64,000 bases of DNA from Glossina fuscipes (taxonomy: Eukaryota > Arthropoda > Insecta > Diptera > Glossinidae), in assembly GCF_014805625.2 (NCBI RefSeq), contig NW_023998433.1, positions 3,091,174 through 3,155,173 of the forward strand, read 5' to 3'. Shown here one piece after another: positions 1-11,711 of the stretch (position 1 is the first letter of the stretch; each line of letters opens with the position of its first letter). The notes under the pieces are model-generated. The model did no database searches and was not told where the DNA came from. It saw only the letters and a list, made by a program, of their open reading frames with translations. A program made the translations under genes and the position numbers.

Positions 1-410
1 TAGCTTTACTTCTCATTAACTTTTCTAAACACACATAGTCTTTTAAGAAAAACGTCCTTGATTTCATAATTAACACGTTTCGAATTTTGGGAATAAAACA
101 ATAAGTGGGAAGCCGCATGCATTTTGCTTATCTAAGATTCAGATGGGGACACTCTTAAATATACATTGTTTTGATTTTCTTTAATGTCAGGATTTTGAAT
201 TACCGGCTGTCAGCTGTTAAGTAGGATTTTTTGAATTCTCCACTTTTGTTAACTTCTATGAGTCTGTCGTCGTACTTACTGCAGTTGATTTAACAACCCA
301 GATTTCGTATTAATCAGTAGACGTTCGAACTATATTTGTAACTGGGCAGAAAAGTGCAAGGTAGCAAAAGAGTAGAGAAAAGGCTTCCCATCTATTTCAC
401 GCAATCGACT
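1..410. other. AT-rich stretch, nothing recognised
   Basis: No reading frame with a recognisable motif and no repeat structure was seen here on either strand. Confidence 0.5.
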
Positions 411-600
411 ATTATACCCTACACCACTTGTAGTACAGGGTATATTAAGTTAATGCGGTCGTACGCGACACGCAAAACATACCTTTTCAGGTAGACATAC
501 GTTTTATTTTACCGATCGGTTCAGAATCATAATCTGAATTGATTTAAGCCCATCTGTCCGTCTTATATCTGTCCATGACTATAATGTTCTTACTTGTTCT
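411..600 (-). repeat. Dispersed repeat family B, copy 1 (end with hairpin)
   Basis: Read on the minus strand this shows the family B order: a short run with GACGGACAG and CTTAAATC, then ATTCTGAACCGATCGGTA-AATAAAA, then a terminal TATACCCT/AGGGTATA hairpin at about 413-441. The same ordered motifs recur near 2.2, 27.4, 42.1 and 58.7 kb. Repeats of this style are common in flies and are often DINE-1/Helentron-like; that class assignment is an inference from general appearance. Confidence 0.6.
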
Positions 601-1839
601 TAGCACACTTTTATGCAACAAAACACTTCCCCTAACGGAAAAAACGTTACAACCACACGTTAGGCGTCGAATGGAAAAACTTGCATATACTCAATTATGA
701 ATGGATGCATGCTTTTGTTTAATTTCAATCATCCAACAACGCAGATCAGGCACGACCTATATATATGTATATGCCTTCATGTTGATCGAATTCTAATCGC
801 ATTTTAATGAGAAACTTATTTTAGTTAAGGAAATGAAAATATCATTAGCAACATTATCTTCATTATTACAAACGAAATTATTTTCTGCTAACTTCTTCTT
901 TTGGTCTTGAAAAATAATTTTTATGGTTTTCTTTCGAAAGCTAACCGACCGTTTGCTGTTATTGTGTGCAACAGCTGAATCGGACATTAGCGAAGTGCAT
1001 GCGTTGCCAATAAAAGTTTACTCCTTTTATTTTTCGTTTCTTATTTTGCAATTTTTTGTTTTGAGACTCTTTTTTTTTTTAATTTAGACGAAGCAAAAGC
1101 ATTGTTTGCTGAAACACTAAAGATAAAAACTAAAAGATAAGATTGATAATTATAGGTGTGCGGGAAACAAATAAATATGTCAATATTAAAATTATATTTA
1201 AGATTGAGAGGTTCCGGGATTTTTCAGCAGACTGTTACTTATAAGCGGTGCTAGACTATCCCTTGCGGAAAATGCTATCAACGCTATTATAAGCATTAAA
1301 TAAAATATAATTTATAAGAAAATCAATGATTTTATTAAATGAAACAGCAAAGATTTGCTATTAAAAAGATCGTATTCGGAAAACTACTAAAAATTATTGT
1401 TTCGGTATAATTGATTAACTGCGGAGTAGAAACGAGATCATTTTAGCTTTAAATAAGATGATATAAATTTATTGGATAACCTATTATACAATTATTAGTG
1501 AGCTGAGCATTTGATTCGGTTAAGCCTGTTTTTTAATTGGTTACTTTGACACTTATTAATTGCTACAAACGTTAGCCAAATTATTTATCGGACATTTCGC
1601 AGCTTAGACAATTTACTTAGCCTATCATGCGGACTTTACATTTTTCTCTTTGCTAATTGAATTTTTTCGCATCCTTGCTAAGATATTTGGTCATTTTTAA
1701 ATGAAACAAAAAAAGGAAATACAAACATTTATTTGTCGTCTACATATTTTGTAGATAAATTTGCATTGAGGATTTAAAGGCTGCCGAATAAATTAAAAAT
1801 CATTACTTGTCTGTATTGAAAATTTTACCGCCCTCGATG
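601..1839. other. AT-rich stretch, nothing recognised
   Basis: A 64-codon minus-strand frame at 793-987 has no recognisable motif and low-complexity composition. I see no supported gene or repeat. Confidence 0.5.
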
Positions 1840-1979
1840 TTCAAACCGCCATTGATGAGTTATTCGCAATCTTTCATCTATTTGACTACTCACGCGGAAG
1901 AAATACAAACATATCTCAAGTAAGTAAAACATCATCAAATACCTTACACTAGTCCGTTTTATGTAGTTGTTGAAATAAC

Positions 1980-2215
1980 GACTTTTCAAAATAAGGTTAT
2001 AAGGAAAGTGGTCGAAAAAGTGGCTCAATCCGAACCGTTTTCCGTAGCGTTGGTCGTTGGGCCAAAACATGTTGGTGTACTCATATATATCAAAATATTT
2101 CCAAAATTTGCAACCTATAGGTTGAACACAAAAAAATAAGACAGACAGACGCACAGACAAGCTTAGATCAGAAAGTTATTCTGAATCGGTCGGGGTAATA
2201 AAAGATGGGTTCATT
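1980..2215 (+). repeat. Dispersed repeat family B, copy 2
   Basis: Contains the family landmarks in order: CTCAATCCGAACC, TTGGGCCAAAACATGTT, ATCAAAATATTTCCAAAATTT, GACAGACAGACGCACAGACAAGCTTAGATC, ATTCTGAATCGGTCGG and GTAATAAAAG. The left boundary is unclear and may lie nearer 1840. An 111-codon minus-strand frame overlapping it is a by-product of the repeat. Confidence 0.65.
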
Positions 2216-3842
2216 TCAAGTCGTTCCGACATGACATCCGCACTAACGTAACATATTCATGTATCAGAGATGGTTTATTTAACGTGAAGCATGTATTAAG
2301 TTGAAGCGGAATTACAATGTTCAAAGTGTGTTATAAAATGCTTCGGAGAGGTCATCCTAGGTTTTCCATAGAGGATATGAAGTGTTCAATCCATTCGCTC
2401 TTAGTTTAAATTTCTTTCGTATTTTTTTTCTCATTAATGCATTGTCAACCGTAGAAGCCTCCCGATCAGTATGAAAAGAAAAAAAGGGATAATTTTTTAA
2501 TTGACGGGAATGTAACTCAAAAAGTAACTCTGTTTGCTATATCCGCAACAATCATAATATAAAAGAACGTCTTTTTAGTGATTAAATTTAAACTGTAAAA
2601 AAAGTAAAGAGATGAACCATTTTTATAAACAACTATTGGTAATGAAAATCAAGTAGGATACCGATTATGCATGCAGCAACCGCCTGAGTAAGGAGGAGGA
2701 GATTAAAGCAAATGCCTCAGACCAAAGCACTACATCACCACGTACAGAAGTCTACTAAATTGTCCCCCTTGACTTGATTTCAAATTACTTTTAAACGGTT
2801 AGTTCGCTTTTTCGTCAATAGTTCAGTCAGCCAGTCTTGCATTCCACTATGTTGTGTAAATGCAAACAACTTTTAATTATGTTTTTCTTTTTAATTATCG
2901 TCTTTGATTTTGGATTGAAAAGCTGAGATTCCTTCGCAGCGAATACGATAATGAAAAAATAAATGTAAGGATATTATATTTGAAAATATGATAAGTTACC
3001 TTATATTATTAAAAATATTTGGCAAGTTACCGCTAAAATGATTTAGCTACACTAGTAAACTTGGTTAATAAATTTGTTTGAAATTTGAGTTATACCACTA
3101 AATATGTAATTGATACGATAATGACAACATCGCGAACAAATTCATGGACAACATCCTGTCAGCTATCTCTGGCTTGAAGCTACATAGAGCTGATATGACG
3201 TAAAGAAAATATTAAGAGGGAAAGATTTTTCTTCTTCAAATCAACCACGGTTCTATGCGCCACTGCGCTATGGAGAAGGAATGAAAATCGATTTTATAGT
3301 TAAAACAAAAAATTCAATTCTGTAAAAATTTACAATTCGTCAGAAATTTGATTACATTGTAGATGAAATTGCTAGACAATCTACTTGAACAGTAAAGGCC
3401 ATCAAAATCTTTGGAAACTAAAAGTAGCATTGTAAGTGTACATGAAAACGTTTGTCTAAATATTTCCCACTGGTAGATGGGAGGTTTTTTTAAGAAAGGC
3501 TAACTACCCTTAAAGTGACTGTGGGCAATTAATATTATTTATAGCGACAGAAAATTGCGAAAATCATCATCGAAACAGAAAAATGCCTTGATTCTTAAAG
3601 CATAGATTAAAGAAATTTTACGAAAACAGAAAGTTTATAAGTGGTAATTAATATGTCTTTTTTTTTCTCTATACGCAATAGCCATTACCAAATTTTATCC
3701 ATTTTAAAGAGGGTTTATAGTGAGCATTGTATTAATTTTCTATTTTTCTTACGAATATAAAATTTTGTTAATTTTTTTATTTAATCTTTGAATAGCTTTA
3801 AATGTTTCGATGAAACTCATAAAAAGCAAATATGTCTCTTAT
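2216..3842. other. AT-rich stretch, nothing recognised
   Basis: No frame, tandem array or element end could be supported between the family B copy and the SINE. Confidence 0.45.
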
Positions 3843-3998
3843 CCGCCTGAGTGGCCGAGTAGGCGAAGAGTCTCGACTAAAAACTCAATGCTTATGGGCT
3901 CAAAGCTTAAGTGCGATGAAGTTTTCAATAAAGCCGATAGCCTTAGATACTAAAGCTTTAAGACTTTAGTCTTCAATTTTATTTTCTAACTAAATTAT
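3843..3998 (+). repeat. tRNA-derived SINE, copy 1 (3' portion interrupted by mariner)
   Basis: Begins CGCCTGAGTGGCCGAGTAGG, matching an RNA polymerase III A box (TGGCCGAGTAGG), followed by a degraded B box (GGGCTCAAAGCTTAA). It continues with the shared body AATAAAGCCGATAGCCTTAGAT and CTTTAAGACTTTAGTCTT. It ends in an A/T tail (AAATTATTA) that directly abuts the mariner TIR at 4001. AATAACAATAATAAAT after the mariner at 5259 looks like the rest of the (AAT)n tail, so the mariner landed in the SINE tail. Confidence 0.75.
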
Positions 3999-4079
3999 TA
4001 TGTGGTTGCGTTAATTTTGATAGATTTTTCACTTGAAAAAAACCTTTACGGGGAAAAATTAGTGAAATACACAATAATG

Positions 4080-4868
4080 AAATATTTTCCACCATTTTCT
4101 ACAACCTTTTCCATCTTTCTGGCAACAAAGCGATATCATATCGAACAAATGAGAAACGTTGGCGTCGCAGCGATCCAATTTGGGTACTTCTTCAGTATAT
4201 CAAAATCGCTTGCAACCGAGCCATCCTGTACCGATCGAAACAATTGGTAATCAGAAGGCGCTATGTGTGCTGAATACACTGGGTATCGCAGAACTTCACG
4301 TACGACCTGCAACAGTATATGCTTGACAACTGTTGCAACGTGTGGCTGAGCGTTGTCATGCATGAGGATGGTTTTGCATTTATTAACCGGCATTGCTGGT
4401 CTTTTTTGCAAAAATACATCGTTCCATTCATTCAATTGACGTCGGTAGACATCTAAAACACTTTCAAACTTTACTGATACCACCAAATATAGTATAGCAA
4501 AATTTTATGGCCATGAAAATTTCGCTTCAGTGTTGGTGTGGATGGCTTTCCTGGGCTAAACCCAGACTTTTGCCCTTCAGATTGTCGTAACAGATACACT
4601 TTTCACCGCCAGTCATAATGCGCCACAAACAACTCTCCTCTTTTTGCCTGGCAAGCAATGAAACCGTGATGTTGAAACGGTTCGACATGCTACTTTGATT
4701 CAAACCCTTATGGATATTTCCCATCGCATTTAAACGCGTAGAAACAGTTATTAACATCAAAATGAACACATTTACACTGTTGAAACCAAACACAACAACT
4801 GCGATTTTGTGGAGCGGCATTGATGAATGAATAGTGTCAAGATGTTTGCATGGGATGGGAAGATTCAA
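4080..4868 (-). pseudogene. mariner transposase remnant (C-terminal two thirds)
   Basis: Minus-strand translation gives a central block with NRFNITVSLLARQ and MTGGEKC, the first catalytic region with its Asp replaced by Gly. After a frame break come HDNAQPH and YSAHIAPSDYQLF, the second and third catalytic regions. The second and third Asp are separated by 34 residues, as in mariner DD34D transposases. The C-terminal RKMEKVVENGG-type end is visible near 4110. Frame breaks and the lost first Asp make it non-functional. In the family this enzyme cuts and pastes the element at TA sites. Confidence 0.85.
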
Positions 4869-5143
4869 GAAGTGAGAGAATGACTACCATACAAATTGAC
4901 TGGAAATGCCATTTCGAATCGTTTCAATATCACGGTTTCATTGCTTACCAGGCAAAAGAGAGCAGCTTTTTGTGGTGTTTTGTGACCGGCGGCCACGAAA
5001 AGTGGATGGATTCTGACAAACCGAAGCGCAAAAAGCCATGGGTTAGTCCGGGCGAGCCATCCACTTCGACACCGAAGCGGAACATTCATGGCCACAAAGT
5101 TTTTCTGTTAATATGGTAGGATCAGCAAAGTGTAGTTTGTTAC
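4864..5143 (+). pseudogene. Inverted mariner transposase segment, 97% like 13.9 kb copy
   Basis: Plus-strand frames show a WLPxKLT-like region with its Trp codon now TGA, NRFNITVSLLTRQK, VTGGHEKW (canonical TGDEKW disturbed), KPKRKKPW, STSTPKRNIHG and then LLIW followed by TAG where a second Trp is expected. About nine differences separate it from 13889-14169 on the minus strand, and both share the TGA, the GGH change and the TAG. It matches less well the same protein region in the minus-oriented part of its own element (4500-4720). That suggests it arrived from another copy. Confidence 0.8.
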
Positions 5144-5263
5144 TGGAGATGTTTTCATGGAAACAACATTGTGTTTCATGTAGGAAGTTATGGTATTTTC
5201 CATTTCTTTACAATATTTACCTATAAGAGTCGCCTATCAAAATTAACGCAACCGCCTAATAAC

Positions 5264-6417
5264 AATAATAAATATAACTCGTAGCAGATATCAGCATATC
5301 TGGGAATTATTAACGACAAACCTTGACGGGGATTAAAGAATAGGAAGCATGTTTCCTTTTTTTTTCCTCAATAAACTACCGAGCTAAAAACACGTAATGC
5401 ATTATATATAAAGAATCTAAATTATTGTTATTATTAATTTTTTTGTTAAAAATAATTGTTGCTGGGCACGTTAACACGTTCACACATGCCACCCAATTAA
5501 AACATAATAATTCTTATATATAACATACATATACTCAAGTATACGTACGCGTTCACGTTCAAGCGTTTGTGGATGCATACCTTTCGTTAAATATGCTGAC
5601 ACTAGATTTTGCCGCAATAATAGTGGTTGGCGCGGTCTTATACGTGACATCTACTTGTGTGTTCATATTGTTGTTGCTGCCGTTTTCATATTACTTGTTA
5701 TCCTTGTTATTTATTCTTTTTCGGTTTTACTTCACACTCATGACACACTGTACGGAATAGAGTGTATGTATGTCACACATATGCACAGGCACATACACAC
5801 ATACATCACATACGTACACGTACAAGTACACGTAAACAAATCACCTACACTAATACATTTTCCCACAAAAATTAAAACTAATGGAAATTGTCAGTCAGGT
5901 GTCAACATAGTGAACAAAACGTGTTTATAAAACGTATGGAGTCGCGCTAGAGAGTAAACGCCGGAGAATGTAAATAAAAATTTGTTGGCTTAATTACACT
6001 TGAAAATGAAACTTTCTCTTTTGTTGTTCGCGTTGCTCAGGCTAACAGCTCTCGTAGGACATTTTGAAAATGTTATAGTTTTGATATTATGATGTCCCCT
6101 TATTTTACCAAATATTTTTAGAAATTATTGATTTACTTTAGCCACATCATTATAAACGCTGTTGTCACCACGAGCGTTATTATCCATTTGCATACATTTC
6201 AGTTTAGCACTTCTCGAGATCATGGCAGGAAAGAACAAATTTCACATATACTATCGACGAATGAGAACGAACTAGAGCTATCATTCGATTTGTAATCTCT
6301 AGATATATTACGATCAGAGATGCCAGCAAATGTGTATGACCCTCATCAAACGGAAATTTTTACCGGTTTCCACCTTTTATGTGCTAATATGTCTTCCCTC
6401 CTGACACTGTTTTCTCA

Positions 6418-6448
<31 letters not shown>

Positions 6449-7018
6449 GAAAATGAGTGCATTATGACTTGTAATGCAGGATTGCGAAAAAATGCATAAC
6501 AGTAATAAAAAAGCAAGAAGAAATTAAATTCATCTTCGAACAGAGATTAGATGCCACACATTGCAAAAGTAATCGTTTAAATACAAACTATTCCACTTAA
6601 ATGCTAGGTATTAAAGATTCGTCCTAAGGCTAGCTAAACCTTTTTATGAGCTTAGTTGTTCTGTTAGAGAAATAGTTTTTAATGCATATGTACATATGTT
6701 CGGCAAGATCACGTTATAATAATTATGCCTACGTGACATAAACTTTAATAATTGTTTATAGTTTCAATTTTCAAATGAAGCAATGAAATGTTATAATAAA
6801 AGCATACGAGCCGCAACAAATGGATATGCATACAAATTTGTCTATATATTTATATTATATAGATATAAACGCTCTCTTCCTCTAGACAAAGTGTCCAATT
6901 AATCATTGGCGGCAACAGCTGGTGCCATATAGTGAGCCGGAAACGACTGTGTTTTGCTATTTCTTTCTTGATTGTCTGCGCACAAAGACGTTTTAATCTT
7001 GAGAACACATATTATATA
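5264..7018. other. AT-rich filler with microsatellite-like runs
   Basis: Contains CA/TA-rich sequence at about 5755-5835 and a 26-base T run at 6418-6443. The 63- and 91-codon plus frames near 5570-5930 are low-complexity hydrophobic or CA-repeat translations without motifs. No gene is supported. Confidence 0.5.
6418..6443 (+). repeat. Poly(T) tract, 26 bases
   Basis: Uninterrupted run of T, visible directly. No flanking target duplication or retrogene body was recognised that would make it a retroposon tail. Confidence 0.9.
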
Positions 7019-8285
7019 TTAGTTTGGGGAAAAAGAAATCCATTATTTTTTCGGTAGATGGCTGCACTGATAGATTTCTCGTAAAGTATCGATCAAACAA
7101 TTTCAGATTTATGCTCGTTGGAAAGGTGACATTTCGCAGTAAAAAAAATTCTTTTGATGATTTTTGTTTGGTGCATTCAGTTGTGAGTTACAGCGTGTTA
7201 AAAATGGAAGTGAACAAAGAGAAAATTCGGTACATTTTACAGTTTTTCTTTGACAAAGGCGAAAATGCAAGCCAGGCGGCTAAAATTGTGAATGGTGTTT
7301 ATGGTTCCGATACTGTAACAGCCAATTATGTGCCATTTTGGTTTCGTAGATTCCGTTTAGGAATTTTTGATGTTAAAGATGCACTTCGCACAGGTAGGCC
7401 GGTCGTTGAAAATGTCGATAAAATCGGAGAAATGATCGAAGTTGACCGGCACGCTAGCAGTCGTAACATCGCCCAGGAGCTAAAAATCGACCATAAAACA
7501 GTTTTAAACCATTTACACAAAGCTGGATTCAAGAAGAAGCTCGATGTTTGGGTGCCACACCAATTAACAGAAAAAAACATGATGGATCGAATTTCCATCT
7601 GCGAAGCCTTGGCCAAACGGAATGAGATAGACCCATTTCTTAAACGGATGGTGACTGGAGATGAGAAATGGATCACATACGATAACCCTGTGCGAAAACG
7701 ATCGTGGTCAAAGAGCGGTGAAGCACCTCAAACGGCCAGGAAGGTTTTGCTATGCATTTCGTGGGACTGGAAGGGGATTATTTATTATGAGTTGCTTCCA
7801 TATGGCCAAACGCTAAATTCTGATCTCTACTGTCAACAACTGGACCGTTTGAAGATAGCGATTGACCAGAAACGGCCAGAATTGGCCAACAGGAGAGGTG
7901 TCGTGTTCCACCAGGACAACGCTAGGCCACACACATCTACAGTGACTCGCCAGAAACTTCGGGAGCTTGGTTGGGAAGTTTTAATGCATTCACCATACAG
8001 TCCGGACTTGGCACCAAGCGATTATCATCTTTTACTTGCATTGCAAAATTTCTTTAATGATAAAAAATTGGAATCTGGGGAGGATTGTGAAAATCGACTA
8101 CTAGAGCTTTTTGCAAATAGAGACCAGGACTTCTATGAGAGAGGCATTTTGAAGTTACCTTTAAAATGGCAACAAATCATACAAGAAAACGGTGCACATT
8201 TGACCCAAATCCGACAATCCGAAGCATGTTAAATAAAGTCCTGAAGTTCATATAAAAATAATGTATTTCTTTTTCCCCAAACTAA
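7019..8285 (+). mobile_element. Full-length mariner element with intact transposase frame
   Basis: A 1267-bp element. The left end begins TTAGTTTGGGGAAAAAGAAA and the right end is its reverse complement; over the outer 32 bases I find one mismatch (position 22). TA flanks both ends (7017-7018 and 8286-8287), the mariner target duplication. One uninterrupted transposase frame fills the interior, with about 185 bp of 5' leader and 53 bp of 3' trailer. It is the least decayed element in the window and probably one of the youngest. Assignment to the mellifera- or rosa-like group rests on general resemblance of the protein and needs a tree. Confidence 0.95.
7204..8232 (+). CDS. mariner transposase (342 aa, DD34D)
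   Basis: Cut-and-paste transposase that binds the TIRs and inserts the element at TA, acting in the nucleus. I chose the ATG at 7204 because the protein from there starts like other mariner transposases; the frame is open upstream to 7024 but that part is TIR and leader. N-terminal helix-turn-helix region at about residues 1-110, linker motif RTGRP at 62-66, and WVPHQL at 116-121. Catalytic residues are D153 in TGDEKW, D238 in HQDNARPH and D273 in YSPDLAPSDY, with 34 residues between the last two. Oddities: D153 to D238 is 85 residues, against 93 in Mos1 (D156 to D249), with the shortfall mostly around EAPQTARK, so a small in-frame deletion is likely. YHLLLAL has Leu where Phe is usual after YHL. 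AATAAA overlaps the stop region. Whether it is active cannot be told from sequence. Confidence 0.95.
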   Translation: MEVNKEKIRYILQFFFDKGENASQAAKIVNGVYGSDTVTANYVPFWFRRFRLGIFDVKDALRTGRPVVENVDKIGEMIEVDRHASSRNIAQELKIDHKTVLNHLHKAGFKKKLDVWVPHQLTEKNMMDRISICEALAKRNEIDPFLKRMVTGDEKWITYDNPVRKRSWSKSGEAPQTARKVLLCISWDWKGIIYYELLPYGQTLNSDLYCQQLDRLKIAIDQKRPELANRRGVVFHQDNARPHTSTVTRQKLRELGWEVLMHSPYSPDLAPSDYHLLLALQNFFNDKKLESGEDCENRLLELFANRDQDFYERGILKLPLKWQQIIQENGAHLTQIRQSEAC

Positions 8286-9792
8286 TATATTACATATTTT
8301 CCAAAAGCTTTTTTAATCTACCTGCAAAAAGTTATTAATTGCTTTACGTGATTCATGGCGGAGTTATTACTATATATGTTATTGCTATGTATCAAAATAA
8401 TGATTTTTGAGGAATCAAAGCCACGATGCAAGTTGGTTCAAACCATTGCGAAAAATTTTGAAAGAAAGAAACCAAAAAAAAGAACCTTAACAAATTTTAA
8501 CTATGGTAACTTGAACGTCAATAAGTTATTTGTAACCGAAAAAAAGAAAATTTTAAGTTATATATCGAAATTTCCGGCTTGAAGCGGGAATAAAAAGATA
8601 AACGGCAGCGTAAAGTCAGAAAAATAATTTTTAATCAAATCACGTGAACGCCAATTCTTTCGGTGAACGTCTCAATTATCTTTATAAAAATTTTCATTCT
8701 ATTGCAATAAAGTCTTTAAACGGTATCAATAAAAAATTTTATAAACATCTTAAGTGCAAGTGTAACACTTTAGTGCAGCTTTGTACCCAGCATGCTTTTC
8801 GAGTTTAATTTTTTTGGGTCAAATCATGTAGAAAATAAGCGGCAAGTTTCCTGCGGACATGGTGGTCCGGTTAAGCTACCGCGTTCAGAACTGCATACTT
8901 TATATTCCAAACATTCTGGAGAGAGGGACACGACTTTGTATAAACTTGCAACCAATATAAACCAAAATAAATAAGTCAGCACCAATAACATACGATACAC
9001 ACAGAAAATTAAGAGCTAGTACATAATCATTAAGTAACACTAACTAACATAACATGTGCGCATAAATTGAACGGATATGATGGGAGAACCATCTGTTTTC
9101 TTTATTCGTTTGCCTTACGTTTCCCGCGGTCAAGGCTGCGCAAATAGTTGCGCTGAATTTGACAGTATTTACCTCTTTATGAAAATGAAATTGCAAAACA
9201 TAATAGAATACACTGTATTGGAAAGTTCTCTCAACGTTGCGGGGTAATATATCTTACGCCTTATAGTTATGGGATTCGAAAACTCCTTGCCATCATATCT
9301 CTGAGTTAGTCAGAGAGTTTTGAGATGTATGTCAGCATGGTGAAACAGAACGGAATAATGTTTATGTATGTTCGACAATATGCGTACCTACGCTTGTGTG
9401 TGTTTACTTAATCTGCTTTTGGTTTTTTTTTTTTTTATTTTCTGTAAAAAGTTGTAAGTGTATTTAATCCATATGTAAGCCTTCTAACAAATTCAAACAA
9501 ATCTGCCGATTTATTAGGGAATATATATCATCATATACATAACGTATATGATACAGATATATAGATACATATGCACACACATGAAAACCATAAAAACCGC
9601 ATATATATGCATTTGCACAACTGTAGTTATGTACACATTCGATTTCTTCGGTTTTTTTTTTTTTTTTGTTTCAAACACAAAACCTACATTATTTCTATAC
9701 AAAAAACTAAGTCAATAACATTGTACAACACAAAACATTTTAATATTATGTACATATATACAATACATGCAATATATATATACCTTTTAAGT

Positions 9793-9816
9793 GTATATAT
9801 ATATATATATATATAT
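9793..9816. repeat. (TA)n microsatellite
   Basis: Alternating TA run following AAGTG, visible directly. Confidence 0.9.
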
Positions 9817-9981
9817 GTTTTAAGTGTAAATTTTATATATTTATGTAGGCACTTATGTACAAGCTATTATTTACTTTTATTTTCTTTCATATTAAGCTAG
9901 ACATACGCGTGGATATAGAAATATATATAAGCAGTCTTATGGTTTTTGTTATATGCCTGCGTGTAGCCATATGAACGTGTA

Positions 9982-10007
9982 GGTGTATGTCCAGTTTGAC
10001 ATACACC
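9982..10007. repeat. Perfect 10-bp inverted repeat, 6-nt loop
   Basis: GGTGTATGTC, loop CAGTTT, GACATACACC. Perfect complementarity, but the stem does not extend further, so it is too short for a microRNA precursor. Confidence 0.8.
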
Positions 10008-11711
10008 ATATAATATTCACTTTACATTAAATAGTGTTTTTGGTGTAGTGGTGTTGTTGTTTCTTTTTTTCTCGTTGAAGTTTCGAACAATACTGTAAAT
10101 ACCTCTTTTTGGAGTATTTGCTATGCTTATAGAGTGGCTTACATGTACGCGCTATTCTTTCGTTTCTCTGTCCCTTTTCATCTCCTTCTTGCTTACTTTA
10201 TTTTATGCTTTTTATATTTATTCAACAACTGCAGTCCTTTTGTTCTTTCATAGTTTGTTTTAGTTACGATATATGTCCGTCTGTATGCATTGGTATGCAT
10301 GTACGTAAGTATTTAAGTGGAGTTTTGTGTGTTTTTAGGTTAGTATTGTTTAGAGATACATTTAATGTTTGTTATTGCTTTTCATTGCTGCGTTTTTTTG
10401 CTATTATTTGTGTCCATGTATGTTAATGCATACCTATCTCTTTCTTACTTACCAGATCCGTAAGTATTGTTGCATCAAATACTTGCATGTTCATCTATAC
10501 CTATATTGTTATGCTGTTTATATTATCAACTGTATATATGTTTGCATATATATATATATATATGTAGCTGTAAAATTCTATATATTTAAAAGTGCATATT
10601 GATGTGCATTACTAACATTATTTTAATGGCCGCACAGATGTATATCTACTCCTATTCATACACGCATAAGTATCCATTACTCCTTTATTAAAGTATTTCA
10701 TATACGTCCTTTACTTTTCATATTAAAAAAAAAAAAGCACAAAAATGTTTCAAATGTTTTTTTGGATTTAAAAGCTTAACATAAGTTTCGAAGGTTAAAC
10801 AAGAAAACATATTTTCTCTACTCTTATTTAATATAACAAAAAAAAATTGTTATTTTAAAACTTTGAAGCATTTAAAAAATCAGCTATGAAGCAATATTTT
10901 ATAAAAGTTTTTATTTGAAAATTATGAAAATTGATGAAAAAAATTCAATGAAAATTATTATTATATGGCTTTTCGACTCCCCTTAGAAAAAAGCCCTCTT
11001 GTGATAGTTTACAAAAGTATCATCATTAAGTTTGATTTCTTAAGTGTTAAGAACATAGTTTCTTTTTTCAAGCTTTGAATCGGTCGAATTCTGTGCAAAA
11101 AAAGTAGAAAATGCCCAATGCAGGAAACCTAAATTTTATTGTTTATTCGGAAGGTGTTCCAATATCCCACCACCAATAACAAACGATACAATTAAGTCAT
11201 AAAACGAGGTCAGGTCTATATATAATGATTTTTTGACTGAAATTGGAAATCGAGAATCGTTGAATAGAACTCTGTGAAAAGAACAAAAAGTAAGAAAGTA
11301 ATGTTCCGCATTCATATTATAATGCCAATACCAAGTCAATCTAATCACCGACCCATTAAATTAGTACTGGGAGCTATTATCAGCAGACCAGTATTAATGA
11401 GTTTTAAACGTTTCGAGTGAGTTACTAATAATTTTATTTAGACTAAAATGAAAATTTGAGAGAAATTTTAACTGTGTCGGAGCTTGATCCTTTTTTTCAA
11501 TTTTATATAGACAACGTATCTTCATGTGGAGAGGGCGCAGACTAATTTTTATATTCTGTTTGTTTATCGTATGAGTAGAACGAAGAAAAGGTCAGAAAGG
11601 TGAAACCAACTAAAAAATTAATCACTTATTAGTTTGTGTGGCTGATTTCTTCCATTCTTAAACGAAAATAATTGGTCCTCCATAAAATAAATGAGCAAAA
11701 ATTCACAAACT

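Larger units (their letters stand above)
4001..5256 (-). mobile_element. Degenerate, internally rearranged mariner with TIRs
   Basis: The ends are inverted repeats: the left end reads TGTGGTTGCGTTAATTTTGATAG and the right end, reverse-complemented, reads GGCGGTTGCGTTAATTTTGATAG. Both are flanked by TA (3999-4000 and 5257-5258). The length of 1256 bp is normal for mariner. The minus strand carries a degraded transposase in the left two thirds, from about 4868 down to 4080. The interval 4864-5143 instead carries a transposase segment on the plus strand, so the interior is rearranged. The element lies in the (AAT)n tail of a SINE. Confidence 0.85.
8288..11711. other. AT-rich filler with TA/CA-rich runs
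   Basis: Holds short T runs near 9650-9667, a (TA)n run at about 9793-9816, and numerous ATACATA-type stretches between 9530 and 10600. Frames of 60-109 codons here translate to low-complexity Tyr/Ile/His-rich strings without motifs. No gene is supported. Confidence 0.5.

Noticed and set aside
7024..7203. Sixty-codon N-terminal extension of the 7.2 kb transposase
   Set aside because: It translates TIR and leader sequence; the protein from the ATG at 7204 begins as mariner transposases do.
9982..10007. microRNA precursor
   Set aside because: Only a 10-bp stem with a 6-nt loop; far too short.
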